Assembly (NCBI GenBank): GCA_019633425.1
Contig: WSUB01000008.1
Location: forward strand, 124,001 to 188,000
Reading direction: 5' to 3'
Length of the DNA stretch: 64,000 bases
Source: Tulasnella sp. 424
Taxonomy: Eukaryota; Basidiomycota; Agaricomycetes; Cantharellales; Tulasnellaceae
In this document: positions 33,401 through 45,208 of the stretch, one piece after another
How the letters are laid out: every line of letters begins with the position of its first letter
Numbering within the stretch: the first letter of the stretch is position 1
Made by a program: the position numbers and the translations under genes
Notes under the pieces: generated by a model
What the model saw: only the letters and a program-made list of their open reading frames with translations
Databases searched by the model: none
What the model was told of the DNA's origin: nothing

Positions 33401-36400
33401 GCATGGCCTCCGACTACGCTATGCACCGCCTTGTCGGTCTAGTAGTGTCTTGGATTGCGTCAGAGGTCAGTGTAGTTAAAGCATAGCCCGTTAGGCCTTT
33501 TTGCTGGGCTGAACATCCCGTCTTCAGGATGAACGTTTGGTCCGGATTGCGAGGGATTACGTCGCTCGTGGAGAACCACTTCCCGGCGTTCGAATGCCTA
33601 TGGAAGGGACCTCATGGCCTATGAAACCGGCCGTAAACCACACTGGTGTGAACAAGACGTCGGCACGAAGCGGGAACGACTACCTCGCTTGTCGTCGGGA
33701 ACTCCTTGTGAAGTACGCCGCGCGCTGGTTGCTAGCACTTTATAACCAAGATCCGGAGCTCTACGCCACCGCCGTTTACGATCAAGCGGTTGAACTCGCC
33801 ATTGACTATGACAACCATTACGCCGTCGAATACATTTCTACACCGAATGTTGAGAATGGATTGCTGGTACGTCCGCCGCCCACGTCTTCCACAGGCGGGG
33901 CCAATCTCGAATTGCTGACGGGTCTGCCTAGAAACGTGTCGAAGAAGCGGATCATGCCTTACGAACCATCCTAAAGCTCTCTCAGTCCGAAGTGCTCTTT
34001 TCAACGTTTGACACTGTAATGTCCATATGGCTAGATGAGGTGGCACAATTGGCACCCCAAGGCCAGGTAAGTCACTGCAGTACCCCAAGTTCTACTTCTA
34101 AACCCTTCGTAGGTTTTACCATTCACTTCCCTTCGGCGTTTGGTCGGGAAGGATGTCCCGAACAGGAGGGCTTCCACCACGGGTGGAATGGACAGTTCAA
34201 CAACCAGTGATACAGCCTTGTTAGACTCTGATCCTTGGCATATCATTTCGGACCTCGCTAAGACTGGACTTGACGGCCTCTCCCGGGCCATTCGGTGGCT
34301 CCGAGTGGTGTCGCACTCGTCCGTTCCGATTCCAGTTGCAACTCTCAACCAAGTCAGCGCTGCTGTCAAAGCTTCGTCATTACCTTTCATGGACCACCTG
34401 CATCTCTGTGAAATTATATTCTGTGTGGCATGGGTGGAACCACTAGGACGACACGACATGATCGCGACGCTTGCCTACTTGCACGTTCGGCACCTGGATT
34501 GGATGGTTTCGCGCTATCGAAAACCGGAAAGCAGGGAAAGCATGTAAGGAAGATACCTCTACACACATGCCTGTATCACTGACTGAGAGCATTTTTAGAC
34601 TTCACTTCCTTCGTTACTCTTTTGCGGCATGCTTGCTTCTATACGGTTGCGAAAGGCGCCTGATTATATCATTGGGCCTTGTAGATGGCGCTTACGCCGA
34701 CTCTCTTGTTGTCACAAGGTGAGCTATGTCCCTTTCGATGATAGACATCCACTCAAGCCAATCTCAGGCAGCGGGCGTCGCAAGCACCCATGTCAACTGC
34801 TCTTGGAGTTGACGTCGACTTGCTTTCGGCTTGCACCCGTCACTCTTCAGCCGGCGACCCGGAAGTTGTCGCTTTAGTGGCTCGATTTAGTTGCGCACTC
34901 TTTACGCAGCCATCCGCTCTCTCGTCGGACGCCGTGGCTCGGTACCTAGCCAAGGACGGAATAGGACTCTATGGCAGGTACGGTCACAAGTTCCACAAGC
35001 GGTCTACGGGGTGCTAAGACAGAGCAGCGCTTGGGCATTTATGAATTTACAGGATCAAGAATTAAGCACCCTCAAAATCGACTTCTTACTGAAGCTCCTG
35101 CATTCAAATCCGCAGCACTTCAAGCCTTTTTTGGATACCATTTGCAACGCAAGCAGTGATTGGATGACAAGGTCAGCACTCATTCACATGGTTTGTCTCT
35201 CGCTCGGCCCTGACCAATACTCAGAGCTCAAACCGTGGATCAACTCTTTCATTTGATTCTAATACTGAATGACTTGTCACTACTGGGAGAAGGTTCGCGT
35301 TGGGTCGTCACACCAATATTCACGGCCTTCCTTCGTGCGATTTGGGCTGATTCGAAGGTGAGATTAAATAAGAAATAGCATGGAAGCATCTCACAGTACT
35401 TGTAGGAAGAAGTGCGACTGTCAGCTCAGACGCTGGCGAAATCATTGCTACCCGCCCACTTCGCCACAATGTCGGCCTGCTACGAAGAGGCCTTTGTGGC
35501 TGGGGATATAGCAGAACGGTTGGAACTGGCGCTCTTTTTCCTCCAACTCCTTCCTCATTTTCCAGGATGGCCAGGTTCGGAATATTCTAATTGCGCCTGA
35601 CCACGTGCCTAACTGCCCAATAGTGATTTCGTGGAAGGTGGTTCTCGAAGGGGTCGCTGCTACCATGCCCCAAACCCCTGAAGACAAGTCTGAGGACATC
35701 CAAACAGAACTTCGAGTACGTCGCTGCCCGTTTACGAAGAACAACAGAGCTTCTTATTGTTGATTATCCCGTCAGGTCGCACTCCTCGACTTGAGTCTTC
35801 AGCTAGTTGGAAATGGCGTCCCCGCTGATATCGAAGTGCTTCTCATCATCAAGGTGCACGTCGCTCAAGCGCTCGGATTTCCTTCCGCTCAACTTTCGCC
35901 AAGCCCTGAAGGAGCGCGGTATGTGCGGCTCGGCTCGTTTTATGGCTTACAGACCGTGTCTTTTGTCCTTCTATCTGGCCTTGTCAAAGCATTGGACTCA
36001 ACCACGACGGCGCCGCTTCCTCCATCCGCGATGACCAACTCCTCATCGGATGATTCCAGAAAGGATCCATATGTTGGCGCAGTGTTCATTGATATAGCTC
36101 TAATGCTCGCTGTCACAGCCGACTTCGCCAACCTGCCTTATTTAGCCTCGCGCGCCGTTCTGGATGCCCTACTTATCAGCATCTACAAAGTTGGTACAAT
36201 TTACTATCACAGTTTGGTTCATCTAAAAATCTTGCTTTAGTATGACATCACTAGGCCTGCTCTCGCCCACTTGAACGAGCAAATTCTGAACGCAATCGGA
36301 AAGATCACGCATACAGTGAACATGGACATTAGCTACGACTTAAGAAGTGCGGCTTTGACCATTGCCCAGGCTTTTCTCAAAAAATGGCCGGACATTGTGA

Positions 36401-38543
36401 TCAAGATTCTTAGGTATGGTCCTCGGCTTTGGGAACAAGTATGCTCGCTAATGGTACCAAAGCCGACAGATATTCAGTGTCCAGATAATGATGTGCGACT
36501 TGAATCTGGCTAAGGACAATCTCCTAGTGGCTCAAGGCACGAGCTTCCTTGAAAGCGCCTTTGCTCAGTACGCTCCCTTCTTCAGTTTGCACTCGAGTTG
36601 TCTAACGCCATTATAGATTCGCAATGAACGGGTTATTTGTTCTTCTTCTAAAATATCCTCTTCAGGAAGATTTCTTCAAGACTGTGAAGCACGTTATGCA
36701 TGCCCACGCTAAAAATCGTCCCGCCGGCCAGGGCCCAGGCCAGAGCCTTCGGGAAACTGTATTCTCTGACACCTTTAGAAGACTTGCCGAACGAGCAGAC
36801 TATAGCCCAGATCCTATCCTTCCGAATTTGAAGGCGTTCGTCGAACTTGTCTATTCCGAAGGCTACTCAACCGACCTCATGCACGGTGAGCATCTTGCAG
36901 CAGCCCCCCTTTTACCCAAGCTAAATCCCCGAAATAATTAGATGTGGCTATAGCCACGAACTTCTTGACGCGTCTCGCATTGGACACTCACGCCCCGGCA
37001 TTTAATCCTAACCCATGGTTAGACATGTGCGTTATCATTATTCGCCACAACAAATCGAGCTGCTCGGTAGGTCTTCTGGCTAAACCGCAACCGATATAAA
37101 TTAATGATTTACTTTGTAACGCAGGAATTGCTCGGCGCCCTGGAAATTTACCTCAAAACTATTATCCACCGATTTGACATTGTAGCGGGAAGCCTCACGG
37201 ATATACTTTTGCAAACCGCTCCATTCTATCGTCGAACGGACCCTCGAGACATGCCCCCATACCCTGGCTCGATCGTCGTTGACGTTGTCAGCGAGGCACT
37301 GCGAGGGAAAGTCAAGCTGCCAACAGCTACGTTGGCCAGCGCCCTGACGGTACGTTATTGTAAAGTGATGCAAATTGACAAACGGTTAAATACTGGTTCC
37401 AGGCTCTCAAAGACGTCTTCGCGATGCATCAAAACGCGCTTCCTTGGGGTACCCTCGATAGGATGGCTGCGGAGTGTGCTTTCTATCTTTGCACTCCCCT
37501 CCGCTCGGAGAGTTACGTTGAAGCAAGCTTCACCGTCACTATGGTCGCATCAGACTTAGTCCTTGCAGCAACAGAGTCGGATGTCGACGTCCCTCGCAAG
37601 TATTTCATTGACTCCAACGAGGTTTGGCAGTTTATCCCCTCTATTTACAGCGCGACATTCCTGACGATGGTCTCAATAGCGTATTGGAAAGTTGCCTCCC
37701 ACTGTCAGGGCCTGGAATGCACTACTACTCTCGGCGCTTCTCAGTCCAACTGCGTCCTCTACCGCGAACCTTTTCTCCAACCTCCGGTCATTTACTCCGA
37801 TTTATACAAACTCGCTGGCCTTTGGCCTCAGTTTTGAGACAATGAACAAGTCGGACAATGCTGCGTTGGACCTTGACCAGGCGTTCACGGCTATCAAGCT
37901 CTGGATGATGCTTAGCAGGAGAAAGCCATCCAAGAACGCATTAAATCACGAGGAAGATATGGTGTTAAACAAAGGCACGGATTTGGGCATAGAAGAAGCC
38001 GTGCAGGACAACAGAGACCGGACTGTTTGGAACGAGCTGTGGCCGGCATTCGAAAATGTTCTCACCGCGTCTGCTGTTGAGGGGCCCGAGGAGCTGACTG
38101 TGAGCTTCGAGGCATATTCCACCTGCAGGTCTCCTCACACTCACTCTATTATAGCCGTTGACACTTGCCATTTGGTCTTCCTTTGCGGAGCTTGTCATCT
38201 TTCTTCATCTCTTGCGTTCCCCGATAGCTCTCGAGACATCGGCTGTTCACGTGAGCACACTGAAGAGTCTTCGCAAGCGCATTAAGAACGAATCAGCAAG
38301 TAGTAAGGTCAGTCTGGATGTCGGTCTCTTTATAGGATTTTGCTTCTTAATCCGGCTTCTCAGATTACCCGCGCGCTGAAATGCGTCGCTGAACCTCCGA
38401 CTGCACTTCCTCTGGATCTTCTTATCGCCCAGGCAAGGACAGAGCTTCTTGCGGGAGAGAAACTTGCGTTTGCTTTCGAAAAGAGAAAAATGGGACAGGA
38501 TAAGAGGCCTGAACGGCGAAAGGAGTACCGAACTGTAGGGTGA
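30441..38543 (+). CDS. Very large (2318-aa) helical-repeat protein with two C1-type zinc fingers
   Basis: 22 exons: 30441-30961, 31015-31460, 31517-33465, 33528-33866, 33932-34066, 34113-34543, 34599-34718, 34768-34977, 35028-35171, 35225-35357, 35406-35574, 35624-35715, 35776-36189, 36241-36413, 36478-36567, 36617-36885, 36942-37066, 37125-37349, 37403-37621, 37680-38099, 38155-38307, 38364-38543. The total, 6957 nt, keeps phase throughout. Residues about 528-575 and 611-660 each show the H/C pattern of C1 (phorbol-ester/DAG-type) fingers, for example CHGCGQVIEGFGLICTLC and CLACKLPLWGCAAQAM. The rest is rich in Leu/Ala helices typical of an alpha-solenoid, with a disordered N-terminus. No signal peptide or clear membrane span. 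I do not recognise a characterised orthologue; a scaffold role in membrane signalling is a guess. Confidence 0.78.
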
Positions 38544-39071
38544 TAGAATCCGAGAAAATTGCCACTATAATGTCATTCTTTGGATAATATATATACATAC
38601 ACATCCTGAAATAGCATGCGACCTTGAATGTGGACTGATGACGGATTCACCCGTATTTACCAGAGGTGTTTATCGGAAGCGACTAAAACCTTCACACCCA
38701 GGATTCCAATGTGGTCGCCCACCATGGTACTAACTGAGCGGTGCTTAATTATGCGGGTCGGACGGGATGCGGTACTTTCACTGTCCTATGATCGAAGATA
38801 TCAATGTCCTGTGTTAAGCTGCTCTATGGCCGTCTCTAGTTTCAAATGCTAGGCCGAGAGATTGCTCGAGACTATCAAAGGTATAGAATGTACTGCTTTC
38901 AACAAGCTTGCAAGTGGACAACGGGTTGAAGAAGCAAGATAAAGAAATGAAAACGAGTAAAAGAAGAAAGAAGTCGGGACAAAAGGTTCTGACGAAAGGA
39001 AAAGGGAGGGGGCAAATAAAGTCCAGTATGTACCACTTGACGAACCAAAGGAAATAGCAGGATGGCCACAT
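38544..39071. other. 528-bp convergent 3' intergenic region
   Basis: Lies between the stops of the large C1-domain gene and SMI1. It includes TATATATACATACACA-type sequence near 38588, plausible for 3' end formation, and a purine-rich tract at 38935-39015. No gene. Confidence 0.5.
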
Positions 39072-41351
39072 CTAACCAGCAGCAGTGGCCACATCTTTCT
39101 TCTTCTCCTTGGGCTTTCCACTCCCAACGGGTTTAAGACTCGTACCAAATGCTGCTCCGCGCTTCTGCCTTGTGCCGTCTTTTGCACCGCCTTCGTCCTC
39201 AGATCCCTTCACGCTCGACGCGTCTCGGTCCTTTTCCTTATCGCCCACCTGACCTCCAAACAGTTTTGATATCGATCGAGTTGACTTTTTATGAAGAGTT
39301 TTTTGCAACCGTTCAGAAGTGGGCGTGCTGGATCTTGAGTCGGACCGCGCGGTGGACGACGCCCCTCGTGCTACGACGGGTGAGCCCGGCTCCGACGAAG
39401 GTAGGGCAATCTCAGTCGGCGACGGTTTGCTGCCGGATGGCGCCGACGGTGGCGAGGAACCCTTCGGGCGGCCTCCAGACGAGTTGCCATTCGGTAAGGA
39501 TTGGAATTCGACTGCTTGAGGGGTTTTTAATTCGAAATCCTCCGCCGTCGGTGATGTGGCAATCACAGGTTTGAGAGGTACTATGGACGCTGCTGGGATG
39601 GCTCCACCATCTTTTGGAGGAGAGGAAAGCTCTTCGAGAACATTTCCGACTGGGGTGACGGTGCCAGCCGGGATCAGGTCGGCTTCTGTCATTGAACTTT
39701 CTCGAGATGAAAATGACGTGTCTCCGACTAATGGAGCAGTGACTGCGCCATCGACCGGTGTCTCCGAAAGTGGCCGAACCTTGCTAGAGGACTTGGAAGC
39801 CTCATCGACTGCTGGAGACTGCTGGCCGGGTATGACGCCTTCCTTTTGGGGCGAATTGGGCACCGATACATCTGGTGAGTTGCCACCGAGAAGGTCATCT
39901 GCGGTAGGAATTGGTACGGGCTGTGGTTTCGGTGGAGCAGGCGTATTGGTCGCTGGGGGTTGAGGTGAGGGTCCTGTGGGGGTCACGGTCGCGTCGGATG
40001 TGCCTGAGGAAGGCAGATGCTGGGTTGCAACTGAAAGGTCGATTTCACTTCCAATAACCGGAATGGGTACTTCTACTGCGGGTGCGTTGTTGGTGACGAG
40101 CGCGGCGTCTGTGATTTCAATCTCGGGGTGTGGAACTGGTTCGGGTTGTTCCTCCTTGTATAGTCCAGCCTCGATCCACTTCTTGACGCTCCGATCCGCC
40201 CAGGCTTCTAGTACGTTCCAACCCTTGTACTCCCCAGTAAGTCTGAGGCCGCCCGAGCCGCCATCGGCGCCGTCTCGGACCCCGCCCCCGTTTGGCGAGT
40301 AAAAGTATCCCTCGTATCCGACATCATCTTCACTCCCACTGCTACCATCGCCGCCACCGAGCTCGTAACCTTCTCCATTCTCCAGTTCGTCTACAAACCC
40401 GGCAAGCCACCGACCCCAACCGCCCTCGCCTTCTCCACGCCACAGGACGACCTTTGTGTCAAAGTCCCGGCCAAAGACAATCACTTGTCCATACGTCCCG
40501 CCGTCTCCTGGATGTAAATCGACACCGAGATAGTTACCAGCTCGATCCGTGATGAGGGGTAACCATCCTCGGCAGGAATACTCTTTCCTGATATAACCCT
40601 CCGGAATGGATTTCATAATGGCTTGTAGGCGGGGATTTGCTCCTGTTGTAGGATCCTCGTCAACCTCCCGCCAGAACCGCCACTCTTCCAGTACGTCTTC
40701 GAGTGGAAGTAACGTGAGACCAAAGAAAAGGCCGTCAGAGCACCCTGCCGAGGACTCGACCTCCTGGCCGTCACAAATGAGATAGGAATCCCGGACCGCT
40801 GACGGCAGTGGCAAGCCAAGTTCCATCTGCACCTGCGTGATGATGGACGGATCAATGCCGTAGTTTAAGGTGTCTCCGAGCTCGGTATACTCGCTGCTGA
40901 GCCATGATTTGAGCCTGTTCCATGTATGGTGCAGCGGCGGGTAGGATTGTAAAGGAGATAGACCGGGCTGCGTAGGAATAGAGTTGGGACCGCCGTGGTG
41001 TAAGGGAAGTATAGGAGAGCCGGACTGCGGACGACCGCCACGAGAGGTGGGCGACAGAGCTCGTGCAAGCTTCTGGCCAGTAGTAATAGGATACTCGTAA
41101 TCGTAACCATTCGATGGGGGAGGATAGGAAAAGGCAGTGGCTGATGACGAGGCGGCATTCATCCCGGATGGCGATTCGGACCTTTCGCCAAGTATCGGCG
41201 CATGGGTTGAGAACGCAAAGGCACCTGTGCTAGGTGAATTGGGTGGTCTGCCTCGAATGCGCGGAAGAGGAGCTGTGGATACGGCAGCGTCGTCGCGATT
41301 GTTGGAAGTGCCTCCAAACATTGAAGCGAGGGTCTGGAGGAACGTAGGCAT
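39072..41351 (-). CDS. SMI1: SMI1/KNR4 family cell-wall assembly regulator
   Basis: Single-exon, 759 aa. In yeast this family links cell-wall integrity signalling to glucan synthesis. The SUKH/Smi1-Knr4 domain spans about residues 140-345: HTWNRLKSWLSSEYTELGDT, MELGLPLPSAVRDSYLICDG, GCSDGLFFGLTLLPLEDVLE, GWLPLITDRAGNYLGVDLHP and TYGQVIVFGRDFDTKVVLWR. It is flanked by a Ser/Pro-rich N-terminus starting MPTFLQTLASMFGG and a disordered C-terminal half rich in Pro, Ser and Thr, as in fungal Knr4. The C-terminus is Lys-rich (KPKEKKKD). Being intronless is unusual among its neighbours. The start ATG is at 41351. Confidence 0.92.
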   Translation of the reverse strand: MPTFLQTLASMFGGTSNNRDDAAVSTAPLPRIRGRPPNSPSTGAFAFSTHAPILGERSESPSGMNAASSSATAFSYPPPSNGYDYEYPITTGQKLARALSPTSRGGRPQSGSPILPLHHGGPNSIPTQPGLSPLQSYPPLHHTWNRLKSWLSSEYTELGDTLNYGIDPSIITQVQMELGLPLPSAVRDSYLICDGQEVESSAGCSDGLFFGLTLLPLEDVLEEWRFWREVDEDPTTGANPRLQAIMKSIPEGYIRKEYSCRGWLPLITDRAGNYLGVDLHPGDGGTYGQVIVFGRDFDTKVVLWRGEGEGGWGRWLAGFVDELENGEGYELGGGDGSSGSEDDVGYEGYFYSPNGGGVRDGADGGSGGLRLTGEYKGWNVLEAWADRSVKKWIEAGLYKEEQPEPVPHPEIEITDAALVTNNAPAVEVPIPVIGSEIDLSVATQHLPSSGTSDATVTPTGPSPQPPATNTPAPPKPQPVPIPTADDLLGGNSPDVSVPNSPQKEGVIPGQQSPAVDEASKSSSKVRPLSETPVDGAVTAPLVGDTSFSSRESSMTEADLIPAGTVTPVGNVLEELSSPPKDGGAIPAASIVPLKPVIATSPTAEDFELKTPQAVEFQSLPNGNSSGGRPKGSSPPSAPSGSKPSPTEIALPSSEPGSPVVARGASSTARSDSRSSTPTSERLQKTLHKKSTRSISKLFGGQVGDKEKDRDASSVKGSEDEGGAKDGTRQKRGAAFGTSLKPVGSGKPKEKKKDVATAAG

Positions 41352-41878
41352 GTATTTTCAGGTCTATAGAGGACATCGGCAGTATCGAAAGGGTTAGTGG
41401 GCCGAGACTCTGCTGAGGAGCGACTCAGACAAAGCACCCACCGTCGAGGCAGCGAGCGTTTGGACGTGGACCGCGTTGATGGTGACGCGAAATTCTCTGC
41501 AAGGAGGCTTCCCAGAGCTTATATTTTTTGCAAGTCGGCGACTGAGATGCTCGTCGATGGTGAGCGAGGTCAAAATCAGGACGATGGGAAAAAGGCTTGG
41601 ATCGTAGCGAGTGGGCAGTCGATGGGCAAAGAAACGTAGACAGAGCGTCATTCCATACATCTAAGGACCCACACTCCGGCGTCCCAACCCCCAGTCACAG
41701 CAAACACGCCTTTTATTTTCACCCGAATGCTCCCAATTTTAGATATCCAAGCTAATTTCGTACATCGACCTCCAACGACCGCCTCTCGCATCCCTCCCTC
41801 GTAACACGCTGCGCGCACTCAAGAAGCGGCAAAGAATCAGCAAGCAAATCTCAGCCACGCGCCAAGCCTCTCTGCGCC
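41352..41878. other. 527-bp intergenic region
   Basis: Upstream of SMI1 and downstream of the CUE-AlkB gene, both on the minus strand. Short open stretches on both strands show no conserved features. Expected to hold the SMI1 promoter and leader. Confidence 0.45.
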
Positions 41879-43710
41879 TCAGTTCCGCGCCTCAGCACCC
41901 CGGTCGACATCTCCCAAGGTCGGGCCTCTCCCTTCTGCCTTCATATCCATCGCTTTTGTCATCCCGCACCCTTTTCCATCGTTCTGAGCTCCACCATTGC
42001 ATTGCCAAAGATATCGCATCTCGGCTCGCCCGGATTCGACGCTTAATCTATCTCTCGCCTTCTGCTGCGCCCGCAGAGTCATTGGAACGTTGCACTTGCA
42101 ACGGGGTGTTGTTGAAGGAGCAAAATCAGGACGGTAGAACCTAAAGGTGATGTTGATGCGCTCGTTGTACGTGGTTATCGGAGTAGACGAATCTTTAGGA
42201 AAAGCAGGTTTGAAGGAATCAATTCCAGTTCCCGGGATGATAGGGATAGTGTGTTTGAAGTGCTCTTGGCAGCCGGCATGCATAATGACAAGCTGTTCAT
42301 TAGAAATAAGATGCAGGGTCAGAAGAAAGCGGGCTAGGTCGGGTGAAGATACAGACTGAGTTATGCGGCAGAGAAACATTAAAAGTCCGAGCTGCTCTTG
42401 TCTCCTGGTCCTCCTTGGGTATCGTCTCTCGCAATCTAAAGATACGCTCCGTGCCGAGACTGAGTGAAGCGATTGTGGGGTAAGGCCCAAGATCTACAAG
42501 CAAGCATGGCAACCAGTCAGTCCTTTGTGGAACACCACGAAACCCATATTACTCACAGGTCAGTTGATCGGCATGAAACCCCACCCCTTCTTTCCCGCCC
42601 TTATAGCAATTGGCTGCTGCGACATTCGCCTTCCATCCGGAGCTGCCTCCCCATTCCAGGGCGTAGCGCTTTCGTTTGGTCAGTTCCGCATTGACCACGC
42701 TTTCAACAAAACTACAAGCTTCTTCCAGCTCCGAAGGGAATGTTGGTGGCTTGGTCGTCACGGTACCGTTATACCTATGTAAGTCGCGGGATTGGAGACC
42801 CGTGTGAGCTGACTCCTTCCTTCAGAGACAAATGCCGCGGTTTGCTGACATACCAATACTGTGCAGACTCGTCCCATTCTGTGGAGTTGTGATCCCGGAC
42901 GTAGAAAGACGTAAGGTGGGGGCTTTCCACCAATCGGTCGACTACGGGGTCCAAGACAAGATTTGAGGGGCGTCGGAATTAGCGGTAATTCAGGGGCACG
43001 GGTGAGTTATCCAGGAGAGAGACATTACCTAAAAACCACTTATTCCTCCTCCAATGTTGATTAGCCTCGTCCAGCAATCTGTAGAATAGCCGACAAGCAA
43101 GCTCCGGTGGCAAGATGGAAGAATGCAAGGTGCATGGAGTATGTTGGGCAACCAAAGCCGCAGTTCCGAGAGTTAGGGGAGGGAGTTTAGGTAATACAGG
43201 CCTAGAAGGCTCTGGTGGTCGAAGGACGTCGGTGATTAGGCGTACAGGTTTGGAAGGGGAAGGCGCCGGTGCGCTGCCCCGATCTGGACGTGGTAGCACG
43301 TCTTTTGTTGCCGACAGATCAGGCTGCTTTGAAGATTTGGATGGAGTAGCGGTAGTATCACTCTCGCTGTCAGACAAATCGATAACTTTCGCTTTCTTTG
43401 AAGGCTGGCTTGACCTGGACTTGGTTGAATTTGAAGTTGTTGGCTTCGGTGTTGAGGGAGGTTTTTGCAGCCAAGTGGCCAGTGACGTGGCCCGCTTTCT
43501 CTTTCGATTACTTTCTTTTGAATCATTACTCCTTGTCACGGAGGACGACGTTCCTTCCCGCCTCAAAACGGCGGCAGCGGCTTCAACGTCTCCGTCACTG
43601 GCGAGAAGAGCTTCTAATAACTCGGTTTGAGACGCGTCGATTCCGTGTAAGAGGCTCTGAAGCATTGCTAGTAGCGTATCTGTATCCATCTGAGCGTCGT
43701 CTTCAGCCAT
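41879..43710 (-). CDS. CUE - AlkB-type 2OG-Fe(II) dioxygenase - GRF-like zinc finger protein
   Basis: Probable alkylation-damage repair or nucleic-acid demethylase, 512 aa. Exons (descending): 43710-43029, 42941-42854, 42774-42557, 42493-42357, 42292-41879. Residues about 12-50 look like a ubiquitin-binding CUE domain (ELLEALLASDGDVEAAAAVL). A basic, Ser-rich linker with SDSESD follows. The AlkB fold includes TSFYVRDHNSTEWDESAQYW, the metal motif H-x-D in GVGFHADQLT, LGPYPTIASLSLGTERIFRL, the distal His in MHAGCQEHFKHTIP, and the 2OG-binding ITFRFYRPDF. The C-terminal CKC...LWQC...GKGCGM resembles a GRF zinc finger. The start at 43710 is the first ATG; it is head-to-head with TAF13. Confidence 0.88.
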
Positions 43711-43878
43711 CCTTTCGCTTCCTTCCTTCAACGTGGTTTTTGCTGATTCTGGTGGAGGGACGGCGAGTTTGTCAGAGGAACAAATCCGACCAAATGTTAG
43801 GACGCTCTGGCAACCACCTTGCCACCACGACGCTAAAAGGTGGCGGCCCCAGTTACAGCTTTAACAGGACATTCCCAA
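43711..43878. promoter_or_regulatory. Shared CUE-AlkB / TAF13 promoter
   Basis: 168 bp between divergent start codons (43710 and 43879); no conserved coding sequence. Confidence 0.5.
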
Positions 43879-45073
43879 ATGGCACAGACACCCAATGCGG
43901 CGGCAGGATCTGCATCAACGCCCCGAGCAACAAATCCTCTATCTCTAGCACTCCCATCTCAATCTGCCGGAACAGCTTCGGCAGCAACTCCCCAACAACC
44001 CCCTACTGCTTCCTACTTTACCGCAACACCGAGCTATCCTCCAACAGCTCATCAATACTATCAATATGCGGCGGCAGCTGGTGCCACTCCTTACCGAGGG
44101 GTCCAAACTCCGGCATACCCGGCATATCCTTCGACACCAGTGACCGCTGGAACTCCAGGGACGGCAGGAGCTGCCGGTGCAGCGAACGCTTCAGCGTATT
44201 ACCCATACGGCCAGGCATTTAACGCGGCTATGTATTCAGGGTACCTGAACTCACCTGCTCTTGGAGGTACTGGAACAACTTCAACGTATCCTTACGGTCC
44301 GATACAAACGCCGACGACGGCTACATCAGCAGCTGCCGCTGCCGTCGCTGTTCCTTCACCTCAAGTAAACCAGGCCGCCAGGACAACTGCCGGTCTCGCG
44401 CTTCCTGGGGCCGCCACGACTCCTGCTCCGGTGGCCACGATGGCTACTCCAGTGGCAGCCACCACATCAACTGCCGCTCCTGCTGCGACGCAACCTGCTT
44501 CGACTGCTGCAGCTACGGTTGGCGCGAAAGGACCCGGAAGGAAGCAGACTACGTTCAAGGGCGCCTTTGTCAAAGACTGTACGTCTTAGTTTGGTCTGTT
44601 ACGCCGCGTGGACATTGCTGACTCCCTTTGACTGTCTTATAGTAAGAAACATGATGTATGGTTTCGGAGACGACCCAAACCCTGCCCCTGACACCGTTAA
44701 TGTGATGGAAGAAATCTTGATGGAGTATATCGCCGACGTTGTAAGTGGATCCTCACGCCTCCCAGCCACATGCGACTCACCTATCCATTTTCGGCTCCAC
44801 TACCGGCCACCCGTACAGTGCGCTACCTCCCTTAAAACTTCTCGAAAACACACCATCAAGCTAGAAGACCTCAGACGAGTCCTCTCTCGACCAGCCGACA
44901 GCAAAAAATTAGCCCGAATGGAGGAGTTGCTCTTTATGCAAGAAGACATCAAACGTGCCCGTGCTCAATTCGACCCAGCGGATGAATCCGTAGCGAAAGA
45001 GATGGCGGGAGGGGCTGAACTGGGAGAGGAAGATGAAAAGCCAGGGAAGGGAAAAGAGAAGCAGAGGAGCTGA
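43879..45073 (+). CDS. TAF13: TFIID subunit TAF13 with long Ala/Thr/Pro-rich N-terminal extension
   Basis: Histone-fold subunit of general transcription factor TFIID, the partner of TAF11. Three exons: 43879-44578, 44643-44740, 44819-45073; 350 aa, much longer than the roughly 120-170 aa common for TAF13. The histone fold sits at about 230-320: LRNMMYGFGDDPNPAPDTVN, VMEEILMEYIADV, KTSRKHTIKLEDLRRVLSRP and KKLARMEELLFMQEDIKRAR. The first 230 residues are almost entirely Ala, Thr, Pro, Gln, Ser, Gly and Tyr, a likely disordered segment. A Lys/Glu-rich tail ends the protein. Start ATG at 43879 (MAQTPNAAAG). Confidence 0.92.
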
Positions 45074-45208
45074 GAAAGACCTGCATTGGACCCGCTTGTT
45101 CCAACCCTTTTGTCTAATCTGTGTGCGATTCGCACCGTAATTATAAATTATTCATTATGGTCGTCCTGTAGTAAAAACACTGGAACTCGAACCAATTCAC
45201 TTTGTGGT

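Noticed and set aside
39149..40302. Long plus-strand open stretches over SMI1
   Set aside because: Antisense to the disordered, GC-rich half of SMI1. They arise from its biased codon composition.
43398..44222. 274-codon plus-strand open stretch
   Set aside because: It runs antisense through the CUE-AlkB first exon and out of frame through TAF13. Both of those are well supported, so this is a shadow.
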